Shown: in pieces, positions 24,396 to 36,314 of the stretch | Position numbering within the stretch: position 1 is the first letter of the stretch | Layout of the letters: each line of letters opens with the position of its first letter | NCBI RefSeq assembly: GCF_001411555.2 | Contig: NC_049908.1 | Coordinates: 30,139,817 to 30,203,816, forward strand | DNA from: Juglans regia | Taxonomy: Eukaryota; Streptophyta; Magnoliopsida; Fagales; Juglandaceae | Length of the DNA stretch: 64,000 nucleotides | Direction: 5' to 3' | Made by a program: the position numbers and the translations under genes | The notes under the pieces: generated by a model | The model's input: only the letters and a program-made list of their open reading frames with translations | Databases searched by the model: none | Told to the model about the DNA's origin: nothing

Positions 24396-24870
24396 GTCTC
24401 CTGCAAAGTTGATCATGACTCTGCCACACTGTACCCAGGTCGTGTCGTCTACTGGCTTCCTGCCACATGATTGGCCTGCCATGCCTGATCATGGCCACTT
24501 CGGCGGACTTGTCCCCAGGTCGTGGCGTGTTCACCCCGTCCATTAAATGCGACGTGATCTTGATCTGGTGCGCCCACTCCCCATGCTTGCCCAGCCGTTA
24601 GTAACTTAGGGCAGTGGCCATTCCTGTCCCTACAACCAGTAGAGATGTCAGGCTTTATGACTGAATGATTCACTTTTTGTGCGTGATACATCACCTCTCC
24701 TTTCTGGGCCGATCTCGCCCTTCGGGCCCAACCCGACCATCCTTTCCTATAGATCTCCTACTGGCAAGCTATCTTGAAACTCATCGGAGCCTCGTGGGCT
24801 GGGCCTATTTGGTTTGGCCCGACACAAGAACGACCTCCCTCACAGATTTAATGACATATAGAAGAAAGTA
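24396..24870. other. GC-rich block, possibly an LTR fragment
   Basis: This block is more GC-rich than its surroundings and has CCCAGGTCGTG(T/G)CGT twice (near 24434 and 24513). On the minus strand it begins TGTCGGGCCAAACC, as some plant LTRs do. I found no partner repeat, primer-binding site or domain, so the LTR reading is a guess. Confidence 0.35.
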
Positions 24871-25117
24871 AGGAAAAATCAGGTGCCTAATTGGTTATGA
24901 GAAATGATTTGTATAAGTTTTAAATAGACAAACTTCATACAAGCTTCTGTAAAAAAGTGAATCTCATTTAAAAAAAAAATTATTTTTTATCAGTGAAATC
25001 CACTTTTTACAAAAAATTTGTATGAGATTTGTATTTGTATCTAGCATTAATCATTGGTTATATGGCGGTTATCATTCAGTTCTCGGTTCGTTATTGTTAT
25101 CTAAATAAACAACGCTT

Positions 25118-26447
25118 AGAGCATTGGCAAGTCCAAATTTTGGGTAGAAATTTAAGTTTTGGTTATAGCATTAATATTTGGCTAGGTGAATCCAAATTGG
25201 ACTAGTAATTTTAAAGTTAAAATAATAATATAATATTATATATTTTAATAATATTTTACAAATTTTTGTTTAATATTTTGCAAATACAATTTAAAATATT
25301 GCAAATACAATATTTTACAATCCGTATGATGTGTGGAACAATATCGTCGAAGTAGTGAGTACTGCCAGAGATGTCTCTTGCGTATAATTTACATGGATCC
25401 GCCTTCATTCTCTATTTAACATACATTGTGCAGTCTCCAACTGGCAGAAAATCAGAGTTTTGCCTGATCTTGAAGTTGGTCCTGTCCAAAAGTTATGAAT
25501 ACAAATAGGAATCACCGGAATAACAAGAGTGCAAGCAAAATATGTTAAAAATCAAGAACTATCTGAGATGTATGTAACAACTAACAAGCCCAGCCCCAAG
25601 TGCCTAGTAACTTCAAAATATCTACTTCCAATTAATTGGACGATGGAGCCTTTTACTTTGAGGAAGAACATCCTCACCCTTATCAAACTTTGTCAGACCC
25701 TATTAACAAATAAAACTCTTAAAATTCAAAGCTAAAACTACACAAGTAAAATTACACGTGGATTTTTTTTTTCTTTCATTTATATGATTCTCATTAAAAT
25801 ATTAGGAGTTCAAGTCGAAAGATATAGAGAGCTTATCACCACGGATCCCAATTGAAAAAGAAAAGATAATGAAAACACTGAAAATCGATATTTGAAAGAA
25901 AGAATAACATTAAATTTATCCTTATGAAGCATAATAGTCGTCGAGGGAAGATATAATATAATGTTGATCTCGGCAGTCTAGGGCAAAAATCATGTCTATA
26001 AAGAAGTTGATGTTCTTCTGTGTTGCCGATACCTTTGATGGATTCTCTACAAATGGAAAGAAAATAAAAAATGTGGGTCTTCATGAGCAAATGAAGTTGA
26101 GGATTTGAAGTAAAAAGAGGTAAAAAAAAGAAATGAGAGGATTCGGCAAGGGTGCAAAGGGAAAAGAAAATAGGAGGAAGAGGGTGTGATTCGGCGTGAA
26201 AGAAAATGAAAAGAAAAAGAAAGAAAGAGAAATTGGGAAGCTGAAAAATGAGAGAAGTAAGAGACGTTTGAGCTAAATTTAGTCTAATAAATTAATGTTT
26301 GAAAGAGTAACAGTATCTAACTAAATTTAAAAAATAGATAAAAATATTGTAGCTCAAAACTCAAGTCATTGAACTTTGGCTAGTCCATTATAGACTAATT
26401 TTAATATAATTAGTTATAATTTGATGAGCGGCCAATACCAACGCTCT
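25118..26447. mobile_element. candidate non-autonomous DNA transposon, AGAGCATTGGC ends
   Basis: The left end reads AGAGCATTGGCAAGTCC and the right end, reverse complemented, AGAGCGTTGGTATTGGCC. The ends therefore form imperfect inverted repeats about 1.33 kb apart. The inner flanks also share CCAAATT and CTAATTT-type motifs. Similar ends appear near 7055 and 19480. No transposase frame is recognised. The target duplication is unclear. Confidence 0.5.
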
Positions 26448-26784
26448 TTGAGAGGCCATCTCTCACTCTATGATAATCTTATCCTTTGTCCCAACATTTG
26501 TAGGTTTGACTTTTGAGTCCTCTTTCTTCTACGTGACATGACTCGAAGTTGTTTGCCTTGGATATTTTTCTCTCGATGAAAATTGAAACCACTCAACTCT
26601 TTTAAAGCTCAAAAGACCCACCCACACACACCCACCCACCCCCCTTATAATTGTGCATATCAATCTCATATTTATATTAATATGATATGCTTTCTTCCCT
26701 TTTACGACTGTACCAGACCTCAAACATCCCACAGGACCCCCACCCCCAACCAATCATCTCTTCCTCTCTTCTCTCACACCCACC

Positions 26785-27372
26785 ATGATTCGCTCTCTAA
26801 CAACTCTGGCACCCGCGAACTCATCAACGACGGCGGCGGCTGCTCCTCCTCCTGAGGCCCTCACCGTGGAGTCGGACTTCGTGGTCATACTGGCTGCCCT
26901 TCTCTGCGCACTCATATGCGTGGTGGGGCTCATCGCGGTGGCCCGGTGCGCTTGGCTCCGTCGCAGCTCTACCCACACTCGGTCTCCGGCTGGGGCTCAG
27001 GCTCTAGCAAACAAGGGCCTAAAAAAGAAGGTACTTCAGTCTCTCCCCAAATTCACGTACGACTCCGACGGCGCCAAGAACCCAAAGCTATCGGTGGCGG
27101 ATTGCGCCATATGCTTGGGTGAGTTCATGGACGGGAACGAGCTGAGGGTTTTGCCACAGTGCGGTCATGCCTTCCACGTTTCATGCATCGACACATGGCT
27201 TGTGTCCCACTCATCGTGCCCATCTTGTCGGCAGATCCTGGTGGTAGAGAGGTGCCACAAGTGCGGTCATTTCCCGGCTCCTCAAATTGATCAGGCTGGC
27301 CTGGATTTCAATGCCATTACTACCAACACTAGCATTAATTACAATACTCTTACTCCTACTTTCTTGCCTTAA
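26785..27372 (+). CDS. RING-H2 finger E3 ubiquitin ligase, ATL8/ATL80 type
   Basis: A single uninterrupted exon of 195 codons. The ATG lies in a CACCATGA context. Residues 32-54 form one hydrophobic membrane span near the N-terminus. A GLD-like segment follows (GLKKKVLQSLPKFTY, residues 78-92), then a RING-H2 domain with ligands C107, C110, C126, H128, H131, C134, C145 and C148 and the ATL-typical tryptophan in IDTWL. A CHKCG motif just after the RING is typical of the ATL8/ATL80 subgroup. Intronless structure and length fit ATL genes. The family transfers ubiquitin at membranes, often in stress or defence signalling; the substrate here is unknown. Confidence 0.93.
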   Translation: MIRSLTTLAPANSSTTAAAAPPPEALTVESDFVVILAALLCALICVVGLIAVARCAWLRRSSTHTRSPAGAQALANKGLKKKVLQSLPKFTYDSDGAKNPKLSVADCAICLGEFMDGNELRVLPQCGHAFHVSCIDTWLVSHSSCPSCRQILVVERCHKCGHFPAPQIDQAGLDFNAITTNTSINYNTLTPTFLP

Positions 27373-28804
27373 ACTTTAAACAAACAAACAAAGGCCCGCC
27401 CTTTATTTTCTCATTGCCGTCTTGTAAATTCAAGGTAATATTCTAACACTACGTATCAGCATATATGTTTAGGAATAGGGTCTCTTTTGGTGTATTTCTT
27501 TTTCTTCTTTTGATCCCTGAGGTCAATTGCTCTGAATATGAGATTGACAGTTGCGCTGTATGTTCTATTTTTCGGTTTCCCGATCTGTGTGCGCTCATTT
27601 TTCTTTTTCAGTTTCTTTTTGAGCAATTGGGTATCTAGCTAATTCATATGCTGTGGAGTGTGGAGCATGTCAGTCCAATTTCAACCCAGGATCAGATCAT
27701 GTAACATGCTTTCCTCCTCCTCTTGTTTTGTTGGGGTTTTCTCTATTTCTTTAGACGTAGTTTTTGTGTTTATCCTCAATTTTGGGTTAAAAAATAACTT
27801 TCGTCAGAAAAAAGTAATAGTGATAAAGACAATTAAAGGAAAGAAGATGGTGAAAAGATTCCTTACTAAATAGTAAATTAAAGTAAAAGAAGATGGTGAA
27901 AAGATTACTTACTAATTAATTGTAAGGAAGAGATGCGTTAGACTTTATGGATCCCTTCCACATCTATCCCAAATGATGAACTCAAGAGACCTGTCGGCGC
28001 ACTTTATCTTACAGAAAGCACATCATCTTCTACTTTTTGGTTGTTCAAATGAGGTGAGGGTCCACCCACCATTTATTCCGAGGTTATCTATTCAGGGGAG
28101 GGAGAGAGAGAGAGATGAAGCGTTCTTTCTGGTAGGCATACCCAATGCGGCGCCAAAGATTACACATCCAAACTCCAAAATTCTCTCTCTGTCACTTTCT
28201 CCAAGCACCTCAACAGGCCCTCACTCACTCAACTCCTGATTTTCGTGCTATTTTGCCTATTCCCACCCCCCTCCATTTCCCAAGTGCCCCGATTTAATCA
28301 ATAAATTGACATCTTCTTTGGCAGGCTACATACGACCTTTCCACTTGATGCCACATAGAAAAAGTGGCACTCAACTCTTATCTTTTGAGATATCTACAAG
28401 CAACAACCCTACTTGTATCTCGAGTAAAGCGATTACGAGCAATAGGATCGCACCAACTTTCTGCTTGATTTGTCTGCTTGATTATATCAGCTTTTCTTAT
28501 TATATCACCACCTTTTCACTCTGCTGCCATTTTCCTCTGATAATTAGGCATGAATCTTAATTTGTCACGCATAATGTTCCTAATAATCTCAGACATCAAT
28601 TGTTCCAAACCCTCAAAAGTCAAAATGCGTACCCTCACCCCTGTGGTTTGGTTTTCTCAAATGCATCAACTATCACATGTCCTTGAACATCCTCATCCAG
28701 AAATGGAGCCATCGATGTTGAAGACCACATCTTGTCTTCATCAGATCGGGTTCCATTCTCACAAACTTACTTCATGACAGAGCTATTTTGAGGAGCAAAC
28801 CTGG

Positions 28805-28844
<40 letters not shown>

Positions 28845-29005
28845 TTATATATGCGCATGGCGTAATTCCATTTGTAGAAGCCCGTCCTTTGTCCATGGTA
28901 ATACCATTTGCAGAAATGCAGCCTTTATCCTCTACATCCCACATTTCAACTGAACCCGTAGACTTGAATATTTCATATTCAAATTCCTAATTAGATTCTC
29001 CTGAC
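27373..29005. other. ATL 3' region and intergenic DNA
   Basis: It begins with the ATL 3' UTR. A (CA)n(TA)n microsatellite lies at about 28807-28852. On the minus strand near 28640-28740 a short frame reads FLDEDVQGHVIVDAFEKT before a stop; it looks gene-like but I do not recognise it. Confidence 0.45.
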
Positions 29006-29502
29006 TAGGGGTGATAAACGTCCGGTCGGACCGAATAAAAAATATATATATTATATTTTTTTTTATATAATAATTATACAATTAATAATATAAAATTTTA
29101 AATATATTATTAATACTTGTTAATATTCCATAAATTAACAATATTTTATATATTTTTTCATCTAACCTATCACTATTAACAATATAAAATTTTAAATATG
29201 TTATTAACACACTTGTTAATATTCTATGAATTAACTAATATATAATATCAATTAGTTAACTATATAGTAAATATATAAAATAATAATATAATTTTCATCT
29301 AATTTATTATCATTGACCATAAAAAATATTTTTTTTATTGAGTTTGTTACATAATTCACATTAATAAGTCACTTAATTTAATTTAGTATTTTAAATAAAT
29401 TTTTTTATTAATTATTTAAAAAAATTAAAAAAATAAAAATAAAAAAATAGGCCGGACTGAATGGACCGATTGAACCGGACCGGACCGATAGCTGGACCCC
29501 TA
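29006..29502. mobile_element. hAT-like element, 497 bp, perfect 8-bp target duplication
   Basis: It starts TAGGGGTGATAAACG and ends GCTGGACCCCTA, flanked on both sides by CTCCTGAC (28998-29005 and 29503-29510). CCGGTCGGACCG near the left end and GAACCGGACCGGACCGAT near the right are subterminal motif clusters. The AT-rich core resembles that of the element at 46003-46499, which is also exactly 497 bp. Confidence 0.93.
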
Positions 29503-29599
29503 CTCCTGACTTCAACTCTGAGCAGAGAGGACGGAAATATTTGGTCATGAAACTAGAAAGTAAAAACTCAAAATGAATGGAAGAATTCTATTATTATTT

Positions 29600-29760
29600 A
29601 GAAAATAGAAAACCTTGTTTTCAAGAAATGATGGATCAGTTATCTGATTGCCAGATTTCATGGTCATTCTAGGCCACATATAAGCAGAATAAGCACCATA
29701 GAGACGATCAATTCCTAGTGAATTACCATCAACTGACAAACTTGTCAAGAATGGCTTATT
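29600..29760 (-). other. possible exon remnant of an unrecognised gene
   Basis: The minus strand reads TSLSVDGNSLGIDRLYGAYS, then MWPRMTMKSGNQITDPSFL, followed by AAG|GTTTTC, a possible donor. Composition looks coding, but I recognise no family and find no convincing adjoining exons. It may be debris from a gene fragment near the aspartyl-tRNA synthetase relic. Confidence 0.3.
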
Positions 29761-29844
29761 TATCTCAGTGAATTTACGATTATATAAGAAAATATATACA
29801 AATGCATACAGACATACATATCAGGGCAAAAATCTAATGCACAA

Positions 29845-30400
29845 ATCTAGAGAGTATTGGAGTCTCAACCTCCGCAAACCCTTGTATGTCCTCTAGACAT
29901 TTTCGACTAGGTTTAACCACCTTATGTCGCAGCATTATGTTGAAATTCATTTGCTGCCGCCAAAGATCAAGACATTGATATCTTCATACGATCTTCTCCT
30001 TGACAAAATTTTTTGCATCCTCCGTCGTAGAAACTGAGAATGTAAACTTCAACTTTACAACATTTATTACTTGAAGCACTTTGCTATAACCTCTATTGAG
30101 CCTGATTTCATCTTCTTGTTGAACGACTCCCTTGGCCTTGGCTGAGATTGAACCATGCCTTCCACGGTAATCATAGACTCAAGCCTCGTTTGGTAGAGAA
30201 TGGTCATCATGGAACTCGTTTGGTAGAGTCGCAACGTGAATGACATCTGCATGGCCTCTAAGCTTGAGAAAGGTGAGACCACCATGGATCCTATGGAGCA
30301 CAAACTAGCTGTAGAGTTGAATGCGTTGATCCAAGTCAGCCACAGCTAATTGTTGTAGAACGCAATCCAACTGACCCATTCGACTCTATTTATGGGAAGT
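29845..30400 (-). pseudogene. organellar aspartyl-tRNA synthetase fragment
   Basis: On the minus strand, frame-shifted pieces match the N-terminal half of bacterial-type (organellar) AspRS. VEWVSWIAF is followed by the OB-fold anticodon-binding region (HRIHGGLTFLKLRGHADVI, VATLPNEF, then EGMVQSQPRPRESFNKKMKS in another frame). Next come VSTTEDAKNFVKEK, a stop, and class II motif 1: QMNFNIMLRHKVVKPSR, EVETPILSR. The sequence then ends. The catalytic core is absent. At least one stop and two frame changes make this a dead copy. Parts that may be separate exons run together, which would fit a retrocopy, but I cannot prove that. Confidence 0.7.
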
Positions 30401-31029
30401 GTTTTGGAGATGGGTTCGTGATACCAACATAACACCAAACACCCAAACATATACTCATTAGGCACACTACCATACTCATCCAACACATTGATTGTTTTCT
30501 TAACCATCATGGCCTCGAAAGATTTCAAAACAATGGTGAAAGCATCCATTGGCAAACGCCGTGAGCCAACCATCCGAGACGCCCAGAAAGTCCTTCCCGA
30601 GATCCCAATGAACTTGAATGCCAAGGTTGGAAAGCCTTTCTAAATCTGACTTTTGCATCAAGAGATTCATGTACTAGTCGGGATCGAAGAAGGAAGAATT
30701 TATTTCTTCCAAGTTGGGTCGTTTTGATGAAAGATGATGTTGCAGCAAAGAAAAAGCTCGAGAGCAGATCTCTCAATCTGCTTGGCATTGTCATCCAGAA
30801 GGTCATCATTAACCCCATTTTCGCTTTCAATTTTCGGTAGCTTAGAGTTGGTTCGTCATCAACCCCTCTTGAATGTTTGGTTTGGAGGGACTGGGAATGA
30901 TGTCGTTTGCCTACTAATTGGTTTGGTTTGGATATCAAATGAGGCATATGGTGGTGATGAAAGATTCTAGGGTTAGGAAACGGAGGGTTGGCATGGAGAG
31001 GGAAGACATTGCTAATAGAAGAATCATCA

Positions 31030-31338
31030 CTAACTAGGCTCTAAGAGAGGCAACTTTTGGTCGAAGATGAAATCAAACAAGGAATCCGATGTTGCTCGTT
31101 CTTCGTCTTCCTGCTTCGCACAAACATGCTCCAGAATGCTTAAATTTTCATAGAAGTTGTTCCGATAATCCTTTAATTTTTGCAAGATAACTTGATAGCG
31201 TTGCTGATGTTGTTCCACCATTTCCTTGGTTTTGAGTAATGATGCAAGCATTTCTTCCATAGATTTTGATAGCATAGAGACTGTTGTTTCTCTAATACTA
31301 ATTTGTAACACACTAGAAAATACTTGATAAAAATACAC
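31030..31338 (-). CDS. hypothetical coiled-coil-like ORF
   Basis: A 102-codon frame on the minus strand is rich in Glu, Lys and Gln with heptad-like spacing (MEEMLASLLKTKEMVEQHQQ). I recognise no family. A TATATAAGG sequence lies about 130 bp upstream on the same strand (near 31472), followed by the left arm of the inverted repeat at 31486-32024. It could be the start of a gene or of a transposon gag-like product; it may equally be a chance frame. Confidence 0.25.
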   Translation of the reverse strand: MYFYQVFSSVLQISIRETTVSMLSKSMEEMLASLLKTKEMVEQHQQRYQVILQKLKDYRNNFYENLSILEHVCAKQEDEERATSDSLFDFIFDQKLPLLEPS

Positions 31339-31485
31339 AGAAAATGGCTCACTTTGGTGGGAGCACCTCTAGAGAATAGAGAACAGTGGAATAAAAAAAT
31401 GATATAAAAGAAAATAAAGAATTTGATTTAAGTTTTTGGCTAAACCTTCTTAGAGCCCCTTGGCTCCTTATATAGTGGAGTAAAG

Positions 31486-32024
31486 CTACACAACCTCCTA
31501 TTGTTCACTCAACCTCCACACACCAGCCTACATAACATTTTATTTTAAGCCTCCACCCCCCAGGGTTTTCCATATTCTCTTTATTTTCTCTTCTCCTTTT
31601 CCTCCCTTTTTCTTTGATTTCATGTTTCTGCAAAATTTTGCAGATGAACTAATTCTACAGCTGGAATTATGCAGAATTATAGCATTGTGGGAAATAGAAC
31701 TGGAATTATACAGATGGCTGACATAAATTTGGTTCTAAACATACTAACAATTCCCTACTCTTCCACTCATTGTGTGAAACAAAACTGGCATATTACTTGT
31801 TAACCTTTGGAGCCAATGGCATGTACTTTACTTTTGCCAACACCCTAGCAACGAGTGAGTTCTTTTGGCATCAATGGCAAGGGCAAATCTCCATAGCTAT
31901 ACTTCACAATGAATATGGAACGTGGGGGAGAACACGCGCAGGAGGAGATAAAGGGGGGATGTTTAAAAAAAAATCCGCGTAGGCTGGTGTGTGGAGGTTG
32001 AGTGAACAGTAGGAGGTTGTGTAG
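31486..32024. repeat. 46-bp inverted repeat with 447-bp spacer
   Basis: The left arm (31486-31531) begins CTACACAACCTCCTATTG and ends CACACACCAGCCTAC. The right arm (31979-32024) is its reverse complement with a single difference. The spacer is moderately AT-rich with a short frame and no recognised product. The arms do not resemble any other repeat noted in this window. Confidence 0.9.
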
Positions 32025-32054
32025 TTTTTTTTTTTATATATAGTGTGAAGACTG

Positions 32055-32660
32055 GAGTGGTTTGGATTCAGAGATGATTTGAGATGATTTGTGAATAGTA
32101 AAATAAAAGTTGAATTGTTTATTATATTTTGTGTAAAAATTTGATAAAGTTGTTTTAAGATTTAAAAAAGTTGAATTATTTATTATATTTTGTGTGAAAA
32201 TTTAAAAAAAATTGTAATAATGAGATGAAATGAATTGAGATGAGTTGAAGTGAGTTTTGAATTCAAACGAAACAAAGTTGTCCCACATATGGGCCTAAAC
32301 TAAAAGCACAATGAAACAAAAACTGAAATGAGAACTACTCTAAAGGGCCCAAACCTATTAGGTTCACTACCACTAAAATCCAAATAAAACAAGAAGAGCC
32401 CAACAAGTAATAAAAACAACTAACTAAACATAAGATGGCCCAATGGTTGGAATCAATTTCCCTCGGTCTAGAGACTTTAGGTTTAAGGGTAGGGTGAGAC
32501 ACAAAATTTTTATCTATCTTATTATTATATCTTTTTTAAATCTCTATACAAAATATAATAAATAATTCAACTTTTTCAAATCTCAATTTAACTTTTTTGA
32601 ATCCCAAAACAATAATAATATTAAAACATAATATTTTAAACTTTCAAACAAAATATAAAA
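32055..32660. repeat. two GATGAG-family MITE-like copies
   Basis: Copy 1 (about 32055-32275) has GAGATGATTTGAGATGATTT at one end and GAGATGAAATGAATTGAGA at the other around TTATTATATTTTGTGT blocks, one of which is duplicated inside. Copy 2 (about 32500-32660) is in the opposite orientation (AAATATAATAAATAATTC, AATAATAATATTAAAA). Neither codes for anything. Confidence 0.6.
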
Positions 32661-33762
32661 TTATCATCTGATCCTCCAGCATTCCCTCCACAAGCACGAA
32701 CTGTGACATGCAGCCATCCCGCGCTGGATGGCTAGATCCACCCCACCCATCCAGGTGGTGGCTGATTTATCGATTATTATTTTAAATTCTCAAATACTTT
32801 ACAGAAAGAGCCACGATTATCTCAATCTTTAGAAAACCATAAGATACTGATGAGTCAACCATTCATTGGAGCTTATACCACATCTTCGAATACCGTTGGG
32901 AAGAGATAATACCACACGGGAGAGAGAGAGAGACGTCGCATTCGACCAGGGTTTTCACGAGAACCGGGGTCGTTCTTACTGGTGAGGCATAATAGCTGAT
33001 TTCACATGCAAACACGGACACCTTCCTTCAACTCAAGGAAAGACCAAGGCCCTTGACCGAGGTCGCAGTGATATACAACTAAATTTTTTATTGCAATAAC
33101 ATCAATGAAATGGACACCCAAAAAAAAAAAAGAAAAAGAAAAAGATTTTATGTTCTATATAAATCGAGGCGGACTCTGTTGAAGTGGTAGAAATGTTACT
33201 CATGAACAATAGGAGAGAAATGAACAGTACAACATTATTATGCCCCCGCTCCCCCCCAAAAAAAGAAAATCTCTTCTTGCCGTTTAAATTTTACATGCTC
33301 ATGGGTAACAGTAATAGAAGAGAACGAATTAGAAAAATACAATGGCAAAAAAGGGCAGGAGAATGAAAGAAATCTACAACTTGAGACATAAAACTCAAAG
33401 ACATTTTGAAAACCCCACCCATACCAGATGCAGAGTCATTGCAGTGAGATTTCTGCTTTCATCGACCACGCTATTCGTTGATATCCCTGTAATTTGGACG
33501 ACCGTGTAAGCATTCAGGAAGAAGGTCCACCGGATATTTATGACATCATCCTCATTAGTTACCATCTACATTGATTATTTATGCTACTTTTAAGCTGGCA
33601 GTGGCACAATCAAGGGCCAGAGGATGCATTTGGTAAGACTTAGTACTATAAATATATCAAAATCTGTCTATATGGTCTTACAAGTAGTTCAGGAAGCGAT
33701 GCGACCACTTACTAACAGAAAGATCACGTCGCATTTCTAGTCAGTAATGTTGCTGTAATCAA
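32661..33762. other. intergenic region and PIRL 3' region
   Basis: No gene is seen. The portion adjoining 33763 should be the 3' UTR of the minus-strand PIRL gene. Homopolymer A and C runs lie near 33121-33150 and 33245-33265. Confidence 0.5.
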
Positions 33763-35728
33763 TCAGGCTTTCACATAATCTGCACTATTTCGCTTCCTTT
33801 TGTTAGACCTCGAAAAGAAGCATATCTGAGCCCAACCCTTTTTCTGCTTAACAGATTGGGATTTAACATCCCCTTTTTCCCCTTTGTCAAAGAGGTCGGC
33901 CATGAATCGAACAACAGCCTAGGATGCAGCAAGAAACCGTAATGAGCGTTGGAATAGAAGAAAGAGGTACTCTTTTAATGATGTGATAACGTCAACAAAA
34001 GAGAACTTACCTGTGCACCCGTTTCAGCTATATTTCTCGGTGGAACTTCCAGAGGATTTTCTTCCACACGTAGTATACGTAGTCTTGTGAGCATTCTAAA
34101 CGAGTCTGGAAGCACCCGTATCTGGTTATTACTAATATCCAATTCTTCAAGCATCTCAAGGTTTCCAATAGACCTTGGTAGAGATCTCATGTCTGCAAAA
34201 TTGTTTCCGACGTTCATCTTGACAAGTTTAGTAGCAAAACATAGGCTCTCAGGCACTGACTCGAGCTCATTGAAACTGACATCAAGCTCCCTCAGGTTTG
34301 ATAGAGATGACATTGTTGTAGGCAATTGTTTGATATTGTTGTAACGGACTGACAAAACCTCCAGGGTCTCAATCTTCCCAACAGCTTCTGGAAGAGCTTT
34401 AAGTCGGTTATAATCTGCACAAAGCTCCCTAAGCGAAGTACACCGACCAATGCTATGTGGGATTTCTTCAATATCATTTGTCTCTACATTCAATTTCTTG
34501 AGGCTGACGAGTGATCCTATCGATTCGTGAAGCAACGAGAGCCTATTTGAGCTCAAATCGAGCTCCTGAAGACGTACCAATCTGCCAAAGGTCGCAGGTA
34601 GAGATGACAACTGGTTACCACTTAGGTCTAGATAGATTAGGCTAAGGAGATCTCCAATAGAATCTGGGAGTTCAGAGACCCTATTTGAATGCAAATCCAA
34701 TTTTGTCAAGGATGTAAGGCCTCCAACGGAGGCTGGTAGGGCCACAATCCGGTTGTCAGATAAATCTAGGGAGATCAGACCGGACAACTTTCCTATTGAA
34801 TCGGGCAGCCATTCGATTTGATCCATCAACTTATTCTGAAGATTAAGATCTCGAGTGCCTTTTTTCGACCACACTTCAATTAAACTAGCCAGCTTTATCA
34901 AACTCAGTTTTTCTCCATCTTGACCTGCAAAAACAAACTTAAATCTGGTAAAAGTTTATCTATGAAAATTCTTCCTACAATCTTAGTAATCGGAAACACT
35001 CCTAAAATAAAATAACATAAATCTCAACCGATATTCTTTTCAGAATCCCACTGCCATCCAACCCCAAGTGGACAAAAGAGTACCAAACAGGAGTAAACCA
35101 AACCCCAATAAGGGAAACGAAGAGGAACAAGAACAAAATGTAGAAAAGACTCACCTGAAGAAGTGGTAGGAGGTTTTAAAGAAGGCTCCAATATCTGGGC
35201 ATTGGACGAGACACTGGGTCCAATCCCAATGCCGTCCACGAAGAATGTCGACCTGGCTTTGTTCACAAAGTTGTCATCTTTGGTGAACAATTCAGAAGTC
35301 CTTACGTTGGAGTAATACAAGCTCGACGACGAATTAGAAGTAGCCGCAGATGAATTGGGTTTATAAGAGAAACTTCCGCCTCCGCCAGAAATCGTCGAAG
35401 GCACACAATTGGAAGCTCTCTGAATGAATTCGTCGAACAGAGAGTGGAGGTTTTCGAGATCGAGCAGTCTCAAAGCTTCCCTCTTTTGATCTTTACCGTA
35501 GAAAAAGGCCAAGCTCTTTTGCATCTCTTGCAACACAACGAAGAGCTCCTCCGGTACATCGGGGCTCTTGATTTGTCTTGCAATGGCATCGAGTCTCACT
35601 TGGTCTTCTTTGTCCACATTTCTGATCAGGGCTTTGGCGGCCTCCACCTCGTCGATAGCCGGTCTGCTCGGTAAAGATCTGTGAATTCGCATAATATCTT
35701 CCACCACTTCATCCATGGAAGATGCCAT
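33763..35728 (-). CDS. plant intracellular Ras-group-related LRR protein, PIRL4/5 type
   Basis: Three minus-strand exons, 35728-35155, 34924-34011 and 33918-33763, join in frame to 1644 nt and 547 aa. The start is the first ATG (MASSMDEVVEDIM). Residues 1-190 are a PIRL N-terminal region with helical character and a Ser-rich, Gly-rich linker (SGGGGSFSYKP). About 11 tandem leucine-rich repeats of 23 residues follow (LPDSIGKLSGLISLDLSDN and similar), roughly residues 230-480, of the Ras-group/SHOC2 consensus with no signal peptide or kinase. The basic tail ends with QKKGWAQICFFSRSNKRKR, which I recall as shared with Arabidopsis PIRL4 and PIRL5. The product is probably a cytosolic scaffold; some PIRLs act in pollen and gametophyte development. 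Confidence 0.93.
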
Positions 35729-36280
35729 TTCGCCTTCTCATCCAAATCCCGGAATCTTTTTTTTTTTTTTCTCCTTCTTATTTTCCCGAGATTCCAAGAA
35801 TTCTTTATCCTAGACCAGAAAAACAAAGAAACCAAAATCCAATAATTATTTGGAAAATAAGGGGGAGAGAGAGAGAGAGGGGGAGGGAGAAGCAACCACC
35901 GAAGTAGGCGCAAAAGTAGTCAGCCTAATGAAAGAAACAATCATTCTGATATCTTGATAGATGTTAAAAGAAGTAATAGGAGCAACCTGATTTATCGCTC
36001 TCATTCGAATTAAGCAAGAAACAGTACAATATAGAAGTTAGGAAACAGCAACGGAGCCACAGCCATACCTCCGTATCGAATGACGGACTATGAGAGAGTG
36101 GGACGACTATGTGATTCGGAGAACAAAGAGAGGGCAAACGGTTGGGGCTTCCAGGCGTCGTCTGAGAAATCCAGCTATTTTTCCATGACCGACTCTCTCG
36201 TTCTCAACATCTCAGTAAACTTCCCCACCCTCTTTTGGCGGATTTTATGTTGTTTTTTTTTCAGTTGTAATACGTATATA

Positions 36281-36314
<34 letters not shown>

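Noticed and set aside
28640..28740. Minus-strand frame reading FLDEDVQGHVIVDAFEKT
   Set aside because: It looks coding but is short, ends in a stop, and matches no family I know; too little to call a gene.
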